Source of the DNA: Chlorobiota bacterium
GTDB lineage: Bacteria; Bacteroidota; Bacteroidia; Bacteroidales; JAADGE01
Reading direction: 5' to 3'
Length of the DNA stretch: 64,000 nt
Assembly: GCA_013152535.1 (NCBI GenBank)
Contig: JAADGE010000046.1
Span: forward strand, 1-64,000
The stretch's first letter is position 1. Each line of letters starts with the position of its first letter. Of the stretch, positions 1 through 9,986 are shown one piece after another. The notes under the pieces were generated by a model. It ran no database searches. It had not been told where the DNA came from and worked only from the letters and a program-made list of their open reading frames with translations. The position numbers and the translations under genes were made by a program.

Positions 1-134
1 CAAAATATGCTGAATTCGGAGAAATATTTCCTTAAAACATTCTATTAATATGCTGCAAATCAGCTATATTAGAATTTCCTGAAACTCCCTATTTAATAGC
101 TTCCTTATCTCACTGATTCACAGCAGATTTATAT

Positions 135-1673
135 TTATTTCTTTTTTGTTTTTTGAGTTTGCTTACTTGTTGTTTTTTTTGCTGAACTTGTTGTCTTTTT
201 AGTTGTCGGTTTTTTTTTCGCAGTTGTTTTTGTTGATGTTCCTGTTTTAGTTGTAGTTGATTTTTTTACTGTCGTTTTTTTAGCCGTTGTTTTTCTGACT
301 TTTATCGACTTTTTAGATGAAACGAGTACCTTCATTTCCTCTTTTGTTTTTTCTATAGCAGCAAATATCGGTTTTGCTTTTTCAATCATTATCGGTTTCT
401 TCAATTCTATATATAAATCTTGAATTTTCTTTTCATAAGCCCTGATTTTTTGCAAAATTTCTTCCGGTTCCGTCGGGATAATTTTTTCATAAGCTTCATT
501 AACCAAATCCGAAAAGTCACTCAAAACATTCATGTAATTTATGAAAGCATCGTAGGGTGACTGATAAGGATTAAAATAATCATGCACCAATCCGTCGGAT
601 AAAATTTTTGTACTCATATAATAAAAATGATCGCTGGATTGCAGATGTCTCCAAATTTTCTGTAAATAAGGTTGTTTGATAATCTTTATTTTTTCCGACA
701 GAGCATATAATTTATTAAAAGCCTCTTTTTGCATTTCATTTCCGAGCCATGCTGTTAAATCGCGTTCCTCGTCAGCCCACGATATTGCATAAGGAACATT
801 CATTGACGCAACAGGTTCATGTTGGTCGGCAATTTCCGAAAGTGTTGCAAATTTAAAATTTGTTTGTTTTAAAATTTCGTTCGGCAGTGCTTGTAAAAAT
901 TCAAAAATTCCGGTTTCTCTTTTTTGATGTTCTCCGAAGGTTTCATAATCCATAAATAAGTTTACAACTTCCTGTTTTTCATCTAAATCTGCAATCCATG
1001 ATGCATATTTTTCTGCTGTCAAAGGATATTCGTCCCATGATTGGTTTGAAAAACGAAAAGCAATATCGTCGCTTAATTTATAATTTTTCAGAATAAGTTT
1101 CAGCTCAGGTTTTAATACATTGTAATACAAGACATTAGGGCTTTTCCAACCCAAAATATGTTTTGCCCCTTCTGTTATCATTGCTTTAAATCCCATTTCG
1201 GCAACCGACTCTCCAATAAGGTTATCGTAAATTAATTCTGTATTTCTGAAAACTTCCGGATTTTGTCCGAAATGTTTTTTCATTAAGCTGATATGTTCTT
1301 TTATTTGAAGTTTGAAATCTTCTTTATTATACATTGATATTAAAGAATGGGAATATGTTTCGGCAAGAAATTCTACATTTCCGGTGGCTGCAAGTTCTTT
1401 AAAACTGTTTAAAACTTCCGGAGAATACATCTCCATTTGTTCGACGGCAGTTCCGGTAATCGAAAAACTGACTTTAAAGTTATTTTTATGTTTTTTTATT
1501 AAGTCCAACAGAATTTTGTTGGCTGCAAGGTAGCTGTCATATGCTATTCTTTGCATGTGTAACTTATTTTCAAAATCATCAAAATAATGATGGTCTTCAC
1601 CGATGTTAAAAAAACGGTACCTTTTTAAACGATAGGGTTGGTGAACTTGAAAATATAAGCAAATGTGTTGCAT
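135..1673 (-). CDS. Glycoside hydrolase family 57 (alpha-amylase/4-alpha-glucanotransferase-like) with Lys/Thr-rich C-terminal tail
   Basis: N-terminus MQHICLYFQVHQPYRLKRYRFFNIG and internal NTELIYDN / SWDEYPLTAEKYASWI / NLFMDYETFGEHQ typical of GH57; adjacent to glycogen synthase and debranching enzyme genes. Confidence 0.9.
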   Translation of the reverse strand: MQHICLYFQVHQPYRLKRYRFFNIGEDHHYFDDFENKLHMQRIAYDSYLAANKILLDLIKKHKNNFKVSFSITGTAVEQMEMYSPEVLNSFKELAATGNVEFLAETYSHSLISMYNKEDFKLQIKEHISLMKKHFGQNPEVFRNTELIYDNLIGESVAEMGFKAMITEGAKHILGWKSPNVLYYNVLKPELKLILKNYKLSDDIAFRFSNQSWDEYPLTAEKYASWIADLDEKQEVVNLFMDYETFGEHQKRETGIFEFLQALPNEILKQTNFKFATLSEIADQHEPVASMNVPYAISWADEERDLTAWLGNEMQKEAFNKLYALSEKIKIIKQPYLQKIWRHLQSSDHFYYMSTKILSDGLVHDYFNPYQSPYDAFINYMNVLSDFSDLVNEAYEKIIPTEPEEILQKIRAYEKKIQDLYIELKKPIMIEKAKPIFAAIEKTKEEMKVLVSSKKSIKVRKTTAKKTTVKKSTTTKTGTSTKTTAKKKPTTKKTTSSAKKTTSKQTQKTKKK

Positions 1674-1683
1674 AATATTGTTT

Positions 1684-3120
1684 TTAGTACTTTAATAATG
1701 ATTTATATATTTCTCTGACTTCTTTTGCCGGTTTATCCCATTTCATTTCATCAACTTCTTTTTTAGAATGTTTGATAAACATTTTAGATAATCCGTCATA
1801 TTTAATTATTCCGTATATGGCATCTGCCAAAGCATCTTCGTCCCAATAGTCAACTTTTACGGCATTTTTTAAAACTTCGGCAACTCCCGATTGTTTTGAA
1901 ATAATTACCGGAACATTAGAACGCATCGCTTCTAAAGGGGATATTCCGAACGGTTCCGAAACCGAAGGCATAACATATACATCACTGATTGAAAACATTT
2001 TAGTTACTTCATCTCCTTTTAAAAAGTCGGTAAAATAAAATTTATCAGTTATGCCGAGTTCTGCTGCATAGCGTATCATTTGTTGATACATATCTCCGTT
2101 GCCCGCCATTACAAAACGTACACCTTTTGTTGTTTGTAAGACTTTATAGGCAGCATCAATAAAATATGCAGGACCTTTTTGATACGTTATCCTTCCGAGG
2201 AAAGTTACTATTTTATCTTTAATGTTTTTAGTATAAACAATTTTTTCTGCTTTTTGCGGTTCTGCGGCATTATAAACAGTTTTTACTTTTTCGGGATTAA
2301 TGCCGTATTGTCGGATAACTGTATTTCGAGTTAAATTACTAACAGTTAGTATTTTATCTGCGGCTTCCATGCCGGCTTTTTCTAAAACATAAACACGGCT
2401 GTCGGTTCGGTCAAAACCGCCGCGGTCAAATTCGGTAGCATGCACATGAATGACTAAAGGTTTTCCTGAAACCTCTTTTGCAGCAATTCCCGCAGTATTT
2501 GTTAACCAATCGTGTGCATGTATAATATCAAAATCATTTTCGCGGGCAATTATTTTTGCAACTTGAGCATAGTAATAAACCTCTTCTAATAATGCGGGAC
2601 CGTATTTGCCGGTAAACTTATATCTTTTTTCTTCTTCCGAATACAACTCTTCGGTTTCGGAAAGTTTAATTTCTTTTATTATTCCGTTTTTTTCATAATA
2701 TAATTTACCTGTTTTGTCGATTTTAAGATTTGTCCCTTCTAAGTTTTTTTCTTTTAAAAATAAGTCAAATTCTTTTTGCGATAAATAGGGCTGAAGTTTA
2801 GATTTTACTTCAATGTATTCGATATTTTTTAAAAGTTTGTTTAATTTTTCGGTTTCATTTTTATAATGTGTTGATTTAAAATATGTTTCTTTGTTGTTTA
2901 AAAAATGCTTAAAACTGATTTTATGTTGTTTAACGGTAATATTCCCGGCGTTTATCAAGTCTGCAACTTTATTATCTTCATCGCCGTACAATTTGGGTAC
3001 AACAAAAAGTATTTCAATATCATCAAATTTTGATAAACTTTTTGTTAAACCGTAACAGGCTGTTCCTAAACCTCCTGATATATGCGGGGGAAATTCCCAT
3101 CCAAACATTAATACTCTCAT
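1684..3120 (-). CDS. Glycogen/starch synthase-like glycosyltransferase (GT4/GT5 fold)
   Basis: MRVLMFGWEFPPHISGGLGTACYGL N-terminus, HAHDWLT, and C-terminal VMPSVSEPFGISPLEAMRSNVPVI motif. Confidence 0.88.
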   Translation of the reverse strand: MRVLMFGWEFPPHISGGLGTACYGLTKSLSKFDDIEILFVVPKLYGDEDNKVADLINAGNITVKQHKISFKHFLNNKETYFKSTHYKNETEKLNKLLKNIEYIEVKSKLQPYLSQKEFDLFLKEKNLEGTNLKIDKTGKLYYEKNGIIKEIKLSETEELYSEEEKRYKFTGKYGPALLEEVYYYAQVAKIIARENDFDIIHAHDWLTNTAGIAAKEVSGKPLVIHVHATEFDRGGFDRTDSRVYVLEKAGMEAADKILTVSNLTRNTVIRQYGINPEKVKTVYNAAEPQKAEKIVYTKNIKDKIVTFLGRITYQKGPAYFIDAAYKVLQTTKGVRFVMAGNGDMYQQMIRYAAELGITDKFYFTDFLKGDEVTKMFSISDVYVMPSVSEPFGISPLEAMRSNVPVIISKQSGVAEVLKNAVKVDYWDEDALADAIYGIIKYDGLSKMFIKHSKKEVDEMKWDKPAKEVREIYKSLLKY

Positions 3121-3131
3121 ATTTTCAGTTT

Positions 3132-5045
3132 TTATTCAGTTTTTATATCAAGTAACATCTTTATTTTCAGAAGTGCTGCCACACTCGGAGCATAGGAAAC
3201 AGCTCCGTTTGGTTTATGAGGCGGATTACCGTCAAATAATTCTGAAATACTTCCTAAACCGTGTCTGTTTATTTCTTCTTCAAAATTATAGTATATTTTT
3301 TTCGTTTCCGATAAACTTTGTTCTTTATATAAATTAAATAAGGCACTGCAATATTCGGCAATCAACCACGGATGAACCGTTCCCTGGTGTCTGGCAATAT
3401 TTCGTTCTTCATGATTGCCGCAATATTTTCCTTTATATGCCGGATGCTGCGGACTTAAAGTTCGTAATCCTTTGTTCGTCAGCAGATGTGATTTAACGGT
3501 ATTAAGTACTTTCTTTTTATACCTGTCGGGAAGCGGTGAATACGCCAATGAAACAGCAAAAATCTGATTTGGTCTGATTGTGTTATTTTGCTCTGAATTA
3601 TTTACAAAATCATACAGTCGATCTTCATTTTCATTCAGAAATATGTCGTTAAAAAAGTGTTTAACTTTTGCGGAAAGATTATCAGATTCTTTTAATAAGG
3701 TTTTACTGTTATTGATTTCCGCTAAAGCAGAAAGATACATTAAGGCATTGTACCACAAGGCATTAATTTCAACTATGAAGCCTGTTCGCGGTGTTACCGG
3801 TTCTCCGTATGCATATTCGTTCATCCAAGTACAGGTCGGTTTTTCTTCCGGAATAAATAATAAACCGTTGTCGTGAACAAAGGCATTGTATTTGCCGTTT
3901 TTTATATTTCTGAAAAGTTTTAAAATTTTTGTTCTGTATTTTTTCCAAACTTCTTCACAATTATCGGCAAAAGCAGTATATTCCTGCAGTGTTCTGATTA
4001 TTAGTAACGGAATATCGGGAGCAATATTTTTTTCATCTTCTTCAAAAAATTGCTTTAATATTGTATCAAAAGCATTTTGAAACTGAGTGGTGTTATCGGG
4101 TAAACTTAAACCGCTTAATGATAAAAGCGACTCTCTTAACTGCGACTGATACCACGGAAAACCTGCAATAATTTTTAAATCTTTTTTTCTGTGATAAAAG
4201 AATTGTTCCGCTGAATTTTTTAAATTATGCTCAAAATTATCTCTCGGAATTCTCTTTTTTAATTCAGAATTGAAAAGTGCATTTAATCCGCTTGTTTTTA
4301 CTTCTTTTAAACCGGCTGAAAAAATGATTTTATCTCCTTTTTTAACTTCTGTTTCAAAATAACCGTAAGTAAATAAATCTTCGGTATAATCATACCCTCG
4401 TTTTTTTTCTTCTCGGTAAAAAATATTTTTATTCCAATCCGGAGCAGTAATAAATTTTGCTTTGCGAGAACATTGCATATATAAAGTCGGATAATTTTCG
4501 TACATTTTTATTTTTATTCCGTTTTGAACAAGCTCTTTTTTATTATTGACGAATAAATTTTCCTTACTTAAATTATGAATATTTCTGTATGCGGTTAAAG
4601 GTTGTAATCTTAAAACAGTTTTTGAGTGTGCATCAATAACGGTATATCTGATAAGAACTTGTTTTTCTTTTTCAGAAAGTAATATTTCTTTTTTTAGGAT
4701 TACACCCCCGACTCGATATATTTTTGCAGGAATAGGAACGGATTCAAATCCTGAAATGTATCTGTGTCCGTGCGGAAAAAAAACATCATCCTGATATTGA
4801 TGAACGGCTAATCGAAATTCTTTATTTTTTTGAATAACAGTTTCATCAACCGATGAGAGTAATAATATTTTTCCTTCATTTTCATTAATACACGGAATAA
4901 TTAACAATCCGTGATATTTTCTGGTATTACAGCCGCTTAATGTTGTGCTTGCATAGGAACCGCCTCTGTTTGAGCGAATTAACTCTTTTGTTAAAACGTA
5001 TTCCAAATTTACAAGTTTGTCTTTCTCAATTTTACTGTATGACAT
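3132..5045 (-). CDS. Amylo-alpha-1,6-glucosidase / glycogen debranching enzyme (GDE C-terminal domain)
   Basis: SNRGGSYASTTLSGCNTRKYHGLLI, TWMNEYAYGEPVTPRTGFIVEINALWYNAL and GTVHPWLIAEYCSAL motifs; ORF track begins at 5075 but MSYSKIEKDK at 5045 is a more plausible start. Confidence 0.88.
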   Translation of the reverse strand: MSYSKIEKDKLVNLEYVLTKELIRSNRGGSYASTTLSGCNTRKYHGLLIIPCINENEGKILLLSSVDETVIQKNKEFRLAVHQYQDDVFFPHGHRYISGFESVPIPAKIYRVGGVILKKEILLSEKEKQVLIRYTVIDAHSKTVLRLQPLTAYRNIHNLSKENLFVNNKKELVQNGIKIKMYENYPTLYMQCSRKAKFITAPDWNKNIFYREEKKRGYDYTEDLFTYGYFETEVKKGDKIIFSAGLKEVKTSGLNALFNSELKKRIPRDNFEHNLKNSAEQFFYHRKKDLKIIAGFPWYQSQLRESLLSLSGLSLPDNTTQFQNAFDTILKQFFEEDEKNIAPDIPLLIIRTLQEYTAFADNCEEVWKKYRTKILKLFRNIKNGKYNAFVHDNGLLFIPEEKPTCTWMNEYAYGEPVTPRTGFIVEINALWYNALMYLSALAEINNSKTLLKESDNLSAKVKHFFNDIFLNENEDRLYDFVNNSEQNNTIRPNQIFAVSLAYSPLPDRYKKKVLNTVKSHLLTNKGLRTLSPQHPAYKGKYCGNHEERNIARHQGTVHPWLIAEYCSALFNLYKEQSLSETKKIYYNFEEEINRHGLGSISELFDGNPPHKPNGAVSYAPSVAALLKIKMLLDIKTE

Positions 5046-5194
5046 TTTATTCTTTTTTTTACAAAGGAAAAACATTATTTATTATAATGTATAAAAAAGG
5101 TTGTTATTTTTATTATAAATCACTTTATATAATGTTATTAAGCATAATAAGGTAAATAATTATTATTTGCGAATTACAAATATGACAAAAATCA

Positions 5195-5202
5195 TACTTT
5201 TG
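5195..5202 (+). promoter_or_regulatory. Candidate Bacteroidetes -7 box (TACTTTTG, consensus TAnnTTTG)
   Basis: Motif match about 60 bp upstream of the nfnA-like start; -33 element not clearly spaced. Confidence 0.4.
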
Positions 5203-5259
5203 TGCAATTCATTTATTATAAAAATGAAAAAATAATTTTTAATATAAAAAGATACTATA

Positions 5260-6081
5260 ATGAATAAGATTGTTGAAAAAGAGCAATTTTCGGAAAATGT
5301 ATTTAAGCTGGTTGTTGAAGCACCCGATGTGGCTGTAAACAGAAAAGCCGGACATTTTGTAATTATTAAGTTAGGCGAAAAAGGCGAACGTATTCCGTTA
5401 ACAATTGCGGGTTCAGACCCTGAAAGAGGAACTATTGATTTGGTTATTCAAAGGGTGGGCGTAACATCTCATAAATTAACTGCTTTAAATGTCGGTGATA
5501 CTATCACCGATTTAGTCGGTCCGTTAGGACAAGCGACACATATTGAAAAAGTAGGAACTGTGCTTGCAGCATGCGGCGGAGTAGGGACTGCTCCGATGTT
5601 GCCTATTATTGAAGCATTGAAAAAGGCAGGAAACCGAATTATTACAGTTTTAGCTGCCAGAACTAAAGAACTTATTATTCTTGAAGATCAAATGCGTCAA
5701 TTCTCGGATGAAGTTATAGTAATGACAGATGACGGTTCTTACGGAACTAAAGGACTTGTTACCAAAGGTATGGAAGATGTTATTAACAGAGAAAAAGTGG
5801 ATAAATCATTTGTAATAGGACCTGCAATTATGATGAAATTTGCTGCATTGACAACAAAAAAATACAATATCCCGACTGAAGCAAGTTTAAACACAATTAT
5901 GGTTGACGGTACCGGTATGTGCGGTGCCTGCAGAATTACCGTAGGCGGAAAAACAAAATTTGTTTGTGTTGACGGTCCGGAATTCGATGCACATCAAGTT
6001 AATTTTGATGAAATGCTGATGCGTTTAGGAGCTTATAAAGATGAAGAGGTTCGTGCATTTGAAGCTTATTTGAATAATTAA
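5260..6081 (+). CDS. Sulfide/dihydroorotate dehydrogenase-like FAD/NAD-binding protein (NfnA / PyrK-like)
   Basis: FAD/NAD-binding reductase fold motifs (AGHFVIIKLGEKGERIPLTIAG; AACGGVGTAPMLPI) and C-terminal Cys cluster GTGMCGACRITVGGKTKFVCVDGP. Confidence 0.85.
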   Translation: MNKIVEKEQFSENVFKLVVEAPDVAVNRKAGHFVIIKLGEKGERIPLTIAGSDPERGTIDLVIQRVGVTSHKLTALNVGDTITDLVGPLGQATHIEKVGTVLAACGGVGTAPMLPIIEALKKAGNRIITVLAARTKELIILEDQMRQFSDEVIVMTDDGSYGTKGLVTKGMEDVINREKVDKSFVIGPAIMMKFAALTTKKYNIPTEASLNTIMVDGTGMCGACRITVGGKTKFVCVDGPEFDAHQVNFDEMLMRLGAYKDEEVRAFEAYLNN

Positions 6082-6114
6082 TTTTCAGAAATTTATATCG
6101 GAAAAATAACAAGA

Positions 6115-7596
6115 ATGGAAAATATTACAGATTATTATAAAAGTGAAAGGGCTCAGGATTGGCGAACTGAAATCCGAAAATCCGTAAAAGTTAAAGAAAG
6201 AACTTCTATGGAACGTACAAAAATGCCGGAACAAGAGCCGACTGTTCGAAATAAAAACAGTTTGGAAGTAAACTTAGGTTTAGTTGAAAAAATTGCATTA
6301 AAAGAAGCTCAACGGTGTATTGATTGTCCGGATCCGACATGTGTAAAAGGATGTCCGGTTAGTATTTATATTCCTAAATTTATTAAAAAAATTGAAATCG
6401 GTGATTTCTTGGGTGCAGCAACAGTATTAAAAGAAACTAATACTTTGCCTGCAGTTTGCGGAAGAGTTTGTCCTCAAGAAAAACAATGCGAAGCACAATG
6501 TTTTTATACAATTAAACTTAATCAACCTCCGGTGGCTATAGGATATTTGGAAAGATTTGCTGCCGATTATGAACGAAACAGCGGAAAAACAGCTATTCCT
6601 GAAGTTGCGAAACCTAACGGAATTAAAGTTGCTTCAATCGGTTCCGGACCGGCTTCATTAGCATGGTCTGCCGATATGGTTAAAATGGGATACGATGTTA
6701 CTGTATTTGAAGCATTGCATGAAATAGGCGGCGTTTTGAAATACGGTATTCCGGAATTTCGTTTGCCTAACAGCATTGTTGATTTTGAAATTGACAATCT
6801 GGAAAAAATGGGTGTTAAATTTGTTAAGAATTTTGTAGTCGGGAAAACTGCTACTATTGACGATTTAAGAGCCAAAGGTTTTAAAGCATTTTTTGTAGGA
6901 AGCGGAGCAGGATTACCTCGTTTTATGAATATTCCGGGTGAAAATTCAATAGGTATCTTCTCTTCAAACGAATATTTAACACGTGTTAATTTGATGGGAG
7001 CAGCAAAGGAAGACCATGATACACCGGTTATTATCGGTAAAAATGTTGCTGTAATAGGCGGTGGAAATACTGCAATGGATTCCGTGAGAACTGCAAAACG
7101 ATTAGGTGCTGAACGTGCTATGATTATTTACAGACGATCAAGAGAAGAAATGCCTGCCAGATTGGAAGAGGTTCATCATGCGATAGATGAAGAAATAGAA
7201 TTTTTGAATTTGAATAATCCTGTAAGTTATATTGCTGATGATAAAGGACGTGTTCAAAAGATGCTTGTTCAAAAGATGGAACTTGGTGAACCGGATGCTT
7301 CCGGAAGACGACGACCGATACCTATTGAAGGCTCCGAATATGAAATTGAAGTTGACGAAGTTGTTGTTGCTGTGGGTGTTTCTCCTAATCCTTTAATTCC
7401 TGCGACTGTTGCCGGTTTGGAAACAACAAAATGGGGAACAATTGTTGTAAATGACGATTTGCAATCTTCAGTTGAAGATATTTTTGCCGGCGGTGATATT
7501 GTAAGAGGCGGTGCTACTGTTATTCTTGCAATGGGTGACGGCAGAAAAGCTGCAGCTGCTATGGATAAATATATAACAGAAAAAATTAAAAAATAA
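6115..7596 (+). CDS. NADPH-dependent glutamate synthase small chain-like / NfnB-like oxidoreductase
   Basis: N-terminal Fer4_20-type Cys motifs (CIDCPDPTCVKGCPVSI, CGRVCPQEKQCEAQC), Rossmann motifs and VIGGGNTAMD; immediately downstream of the NfnA-like gene. Confidence 0.9.
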   Translation: MENITDYYKSERAQDWRTEIRKSVKVKERTSMERTKMPEQEPTVRNKNSLEVNLGLVEKIALKEAQRCIDCPDPTCVKGCPVSIYIPKFIKKIEIGDFLGAATVLKETNTLPAVCGRVCPQEKQCEAQCFYTIKLNQPPVAIGYLERFAADYERNSGKTAIPEVAKPNGIKVASIGSGPASLAWSADMVKMGYDVTVFEALHEIGGVLKYGIPEFRLPNSIVDFEIDNLEKMGVKFVKNFVVGKTATIDDLRAKGFKAFFVGSGAGLPRFMNIPGENSIGIFSSNEYLTRVNLMGAAKEDHDTPVIIGKNVAVIGGGNTAMDSVRTAKRLGAERAMIIYRRSREEMPARLEEVHHAIDEEIEFLNLNNPVSYIADDKGRVQKMLVQKMELGEPDASGRRRPIPIEGSEYEIEVDEVVVAVGVSPNPLIPATVAGLETTKWGTIVVNDDLQSSVEDIFAGGDIVRGGATVILAMGDGRKAAAAMDKYITEKIKK

Positions 7597-7603
7597 TAAA
7601 GCC

Positions 7604-8596
7604 ATGACTGATTTAACAACAAGATATCTCGGATTAACGTTAAAGAACCCTATAATTGCTGCAAGTTCAGGGCATACAGGTACGGTTCATTATGTTAAGG
7701 AATTAGAAGAAAACGGTGTAGGTGCCGTTGTTTTAAAATCCATTTTTGAAGAAGAAATTCTGAATGAATTTAATAAACATATGAATGCCGACGATGAATT
7801 TCAAAGTAATATTGAATTTTTGGATTATTTGGATTATGAATTAAAAGAGGACAGTGTAAATAAATATGTGGATTTAATAAAAGAAGTTAAAAAATCTGTG
7901 TCTGTTCCGGTAATTGCAAGCGTAAATTGTGTTTCGGCACATGAATGGACTGATTTTGCAAAAAAACTTGAAGAAGCCGGTGCAGATGCACTTGAACTGA
8001 ATATTTTTTTAATGCCTTCCGATACAAAAAAAACAGGACAGGAAATAGAAGAAACATACTTTACCATTATAAAAAAAGTATTGAATACAGTTAAAATTCC
8101 TGTTGCCGTAAAAATGAGTCAGTATTTTTCTAATCTCGGAAATATGATTCAACGATTATCGGAAACCGGAATTTCGGGTTTGGTATTATTTAACCGATCA
8201 TTCAGCCCCGATATTGATTTAAGTAAAATGGAAATTGTTTCTTCAAATGTTTTTAGCCGCCCCGAAGACTATACTTTACCTCTGAGATGGGTTGCAATGG
8301 CATCCGACCATGCAAAATGTTCTTTAGCTGCTTCAACAGGTATTCATGACGCAAAAGCTATGATTAAATTATTAATAGCCGGAGCATCTGCTGTACAAGT
8401 AGCGTCAACAATTTATATCAACGGACCGAAACAAATCAATAAAATGTTGACAGAATTAGAAGATTGGATGAGTAAAAATAATTACTTAAATATAAATCAG
8501 TTTAAAGGAAAGTTAAGTCAAAAAAACATTAATAATCCTGCTGAATTTGAACGAGTCCAATTTATGAAATATTTTAGCGACAGAGAAGTTAATTAA
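7604..8596 (+). CDS. Dihydroorotate dehydrogenase-like protein (DHOD family)
   Basis: MTDLTTRYLGLTLKNPIIAASSGHTG; VPVIASVNC; GADALELNIF; PVAVKMSQ; GASAVQVAS. Confidence 0.85.
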   Translation: MTDLTTRYLGLTLKNPIIAASSGHTGTVHYVKELEENGVGAVVLKSIFEEEILNEFNKHMNADDEFQSNIEFLDYLDYELKEDSVNKYVDLIKEVKKSVSVPVIASVNCVSAHEWTDFAKKLEEAGADALELNIFLMPSDTKKTGQEIEETYFTIIKKVLNTVKIPVAVKMSQYFSNLGNMIQRLSETGISGLVLFNRSFSPDIDLSKMEIVSSNVFSRPEDYTLPLRWVAMASDHAKCSLAASTGIHDAKAMIKLLIAGASAVQVASTIYINGPKQINKMLTELEDWMSKNNYLNINQFKGKLSQKNINNPAEFERVQFMKYFSDREVN

Positions 8597-8612
8597 TATC
8601 AAAAAGAACTGT

Positions 8613-8646
8613 AAAAAACCCGAGGTATTTATGCTTCGGGTTTTTT
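8613..8646. terminator. Rho-independent (bidirectional-looking) terminator
   Basis: AAAAAACCCGAG-gtatttatg-CTTCGGGTTTTTT hairpin between convergent genes. Confidence 0.8.
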
Positions 8647-8682
8647 ATAGTCCCTAAGTAGTTTTAAAAAACTGCTGAGATA

Positions 8683-9816
8683 TTAAGGTTTCATTAATTT
8701 TTCAATGACTTCCGAAATGTCCTCAAATATATCTTCAATTTTACCTTCTCCCATAATTTCATATAATCTTCCTTTTTTACGGAAATATTCACCTACAGGA
8801 GCAGTTTGGTCAATATAAGTTTTAATACGTTCTTCAATAATATCAGGAGTATCATCAATTCTGTTTCCTTGCTTTGCTCTTTCTAAAAGTCGTTTTACAA
8901 GCTCATTTTTTCTGACATTAAGGGCAAACATTGCAGAAACTTCATAATTTCGGTCTTTTAATATTTTTTCCAATCCTTTTGCTTGGTCAACAGTTCGCGG
9001 AAAACCGTCGAGAACAACTCCTTTTGTTCCTTTATTGGCATCAAGTTCTTTTGCGACCATTCCGAGAATAATGTCATCAGGAACCAAACCGCCTTTGTTC
9101 ATATAGTTTTTTGCCAGTTGACCGAGTTTAGAGTTTGTTTCGAGTTCTTTTCTAAGTAAATCTCCTGTAGATAAATGAACAAGATTATATTTCTCAATAA
9201 TTTTTTTAGACTGCGTTCCTTTTCCGGCACCGGGAGGTCCGTAAAGTAAGAAATATTTAACATTGGCAATTGCTTTGCTCGGTATTTTTCCGTGAGTATA
9301 AATTGCTGTTAAGTTTCTTCCGTAACCGTTATAATCCAAACCGTATCCGACAATAAAATCATTCGGAATTTCCATCCCGATGTAATCAATCATATAGTTT
9401 TTCATAAATGCATCCGGTTTTAAAAGTAGAGTTGCAATACGAATTTCAGCCGGATTCAAATCTTTAATTTGATCAACTATTTTCTCCATTGTGATACCGG
9501 AATCAACAATATCTTCTAATATTACAACAGTTTTACCTGTTAAATCTTCATTTAATCCGATTAATTTTTTAACGTTGCCGGTAGATGCTGTTCCTTCATA
9601 AGAAGCAAATTTTATAAAAGAAATAACAGCATCAAATTCAATACGTTTGAATAAATCTGCCGCAAACATAAAAGCACCGTTCAATATTGCAATAAAAACA
9701 ACATCTTTATGAAGTAATTGTGCATTAATTTCATCAGCAATGTTTTGTACGGCATCCTGAATTTTTTTTGTCGGAATAGTTAATTCGAATTCTTTATCAA
9801 GCAATTTTATCGTCAT
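8683..9816 (-). CDS. adk: Fused hypoxanthine phosphoribosyltransferase - adenylate kinase
   Basis: N-terminal PRTase motif VVILEDIVDSGITM; C-terminal P-loop LLYGPPGAGKGTQSKKI and STGDLLRKEL, DGFPRTVDQA. ORF track starts at 9846; ATG at 9816 (MTIKLLDKEF) preferred. Confidence 0.92.
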   Translation of the reverse strand: MTIKLLDKEFELTIPTKKIQDAVQNIADEINAQLLHKDVVFIAILNGAFMFAADLFKRIEFDAVISFIKFASYEGTASTGNVKKLIGLNEDLTGKTVVILEDIVDSGITMEKIVDQIKDLNPAEIRIATLLLKPDAFMKNYMIDYIGMEIPNDFIVGYGLDYNGYGRNLTAIYTHGKIPSKAIANVKYFLLYGPPGAGKGTQSKKIIEKYNLVHLSTGDLLRKELETNSKLGQLAKNYMNKGGLVPDDIILGMVAKELDANKGTKGVVLDGFPRTVDQAKGLEKILKDRNYEVSAMFALNVRKNELVKRLLERAKQGNRIDDTPDIIEERIKTYIDQTAPVGEYFRKKGRLYEIMGEGKIEDIFEDISEVIEKLMKP

Positions 9817-9986
9817 AATATTGAAGATTTCTGTAAAAAAATACAAATTTAATAAAAATACGGTTTAAATTATTCAAAAGATGCAAATTTTGTTTTAGTT
9901 TGTACGTTTAAAAAAATATTTAAAAATATTACAGAACATAGAAAGAAAATGTTTTTCTTTGTATAAATTGCATAAAATATTAGAAT

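Noticed and set aside
3580-4080. Plus-strand ORFs 3580-3876 and 3886-4080
   Set aside because: Antisense to the debranching enzyme gene; low-complexity translations.
6567-6875. Minus-strand ORFs inside the nfnB-like gene (6567-6875, 7269-7622)
   Set aside because: Fully antisense to a strongly supported CDS with no recognisable domain or signals.
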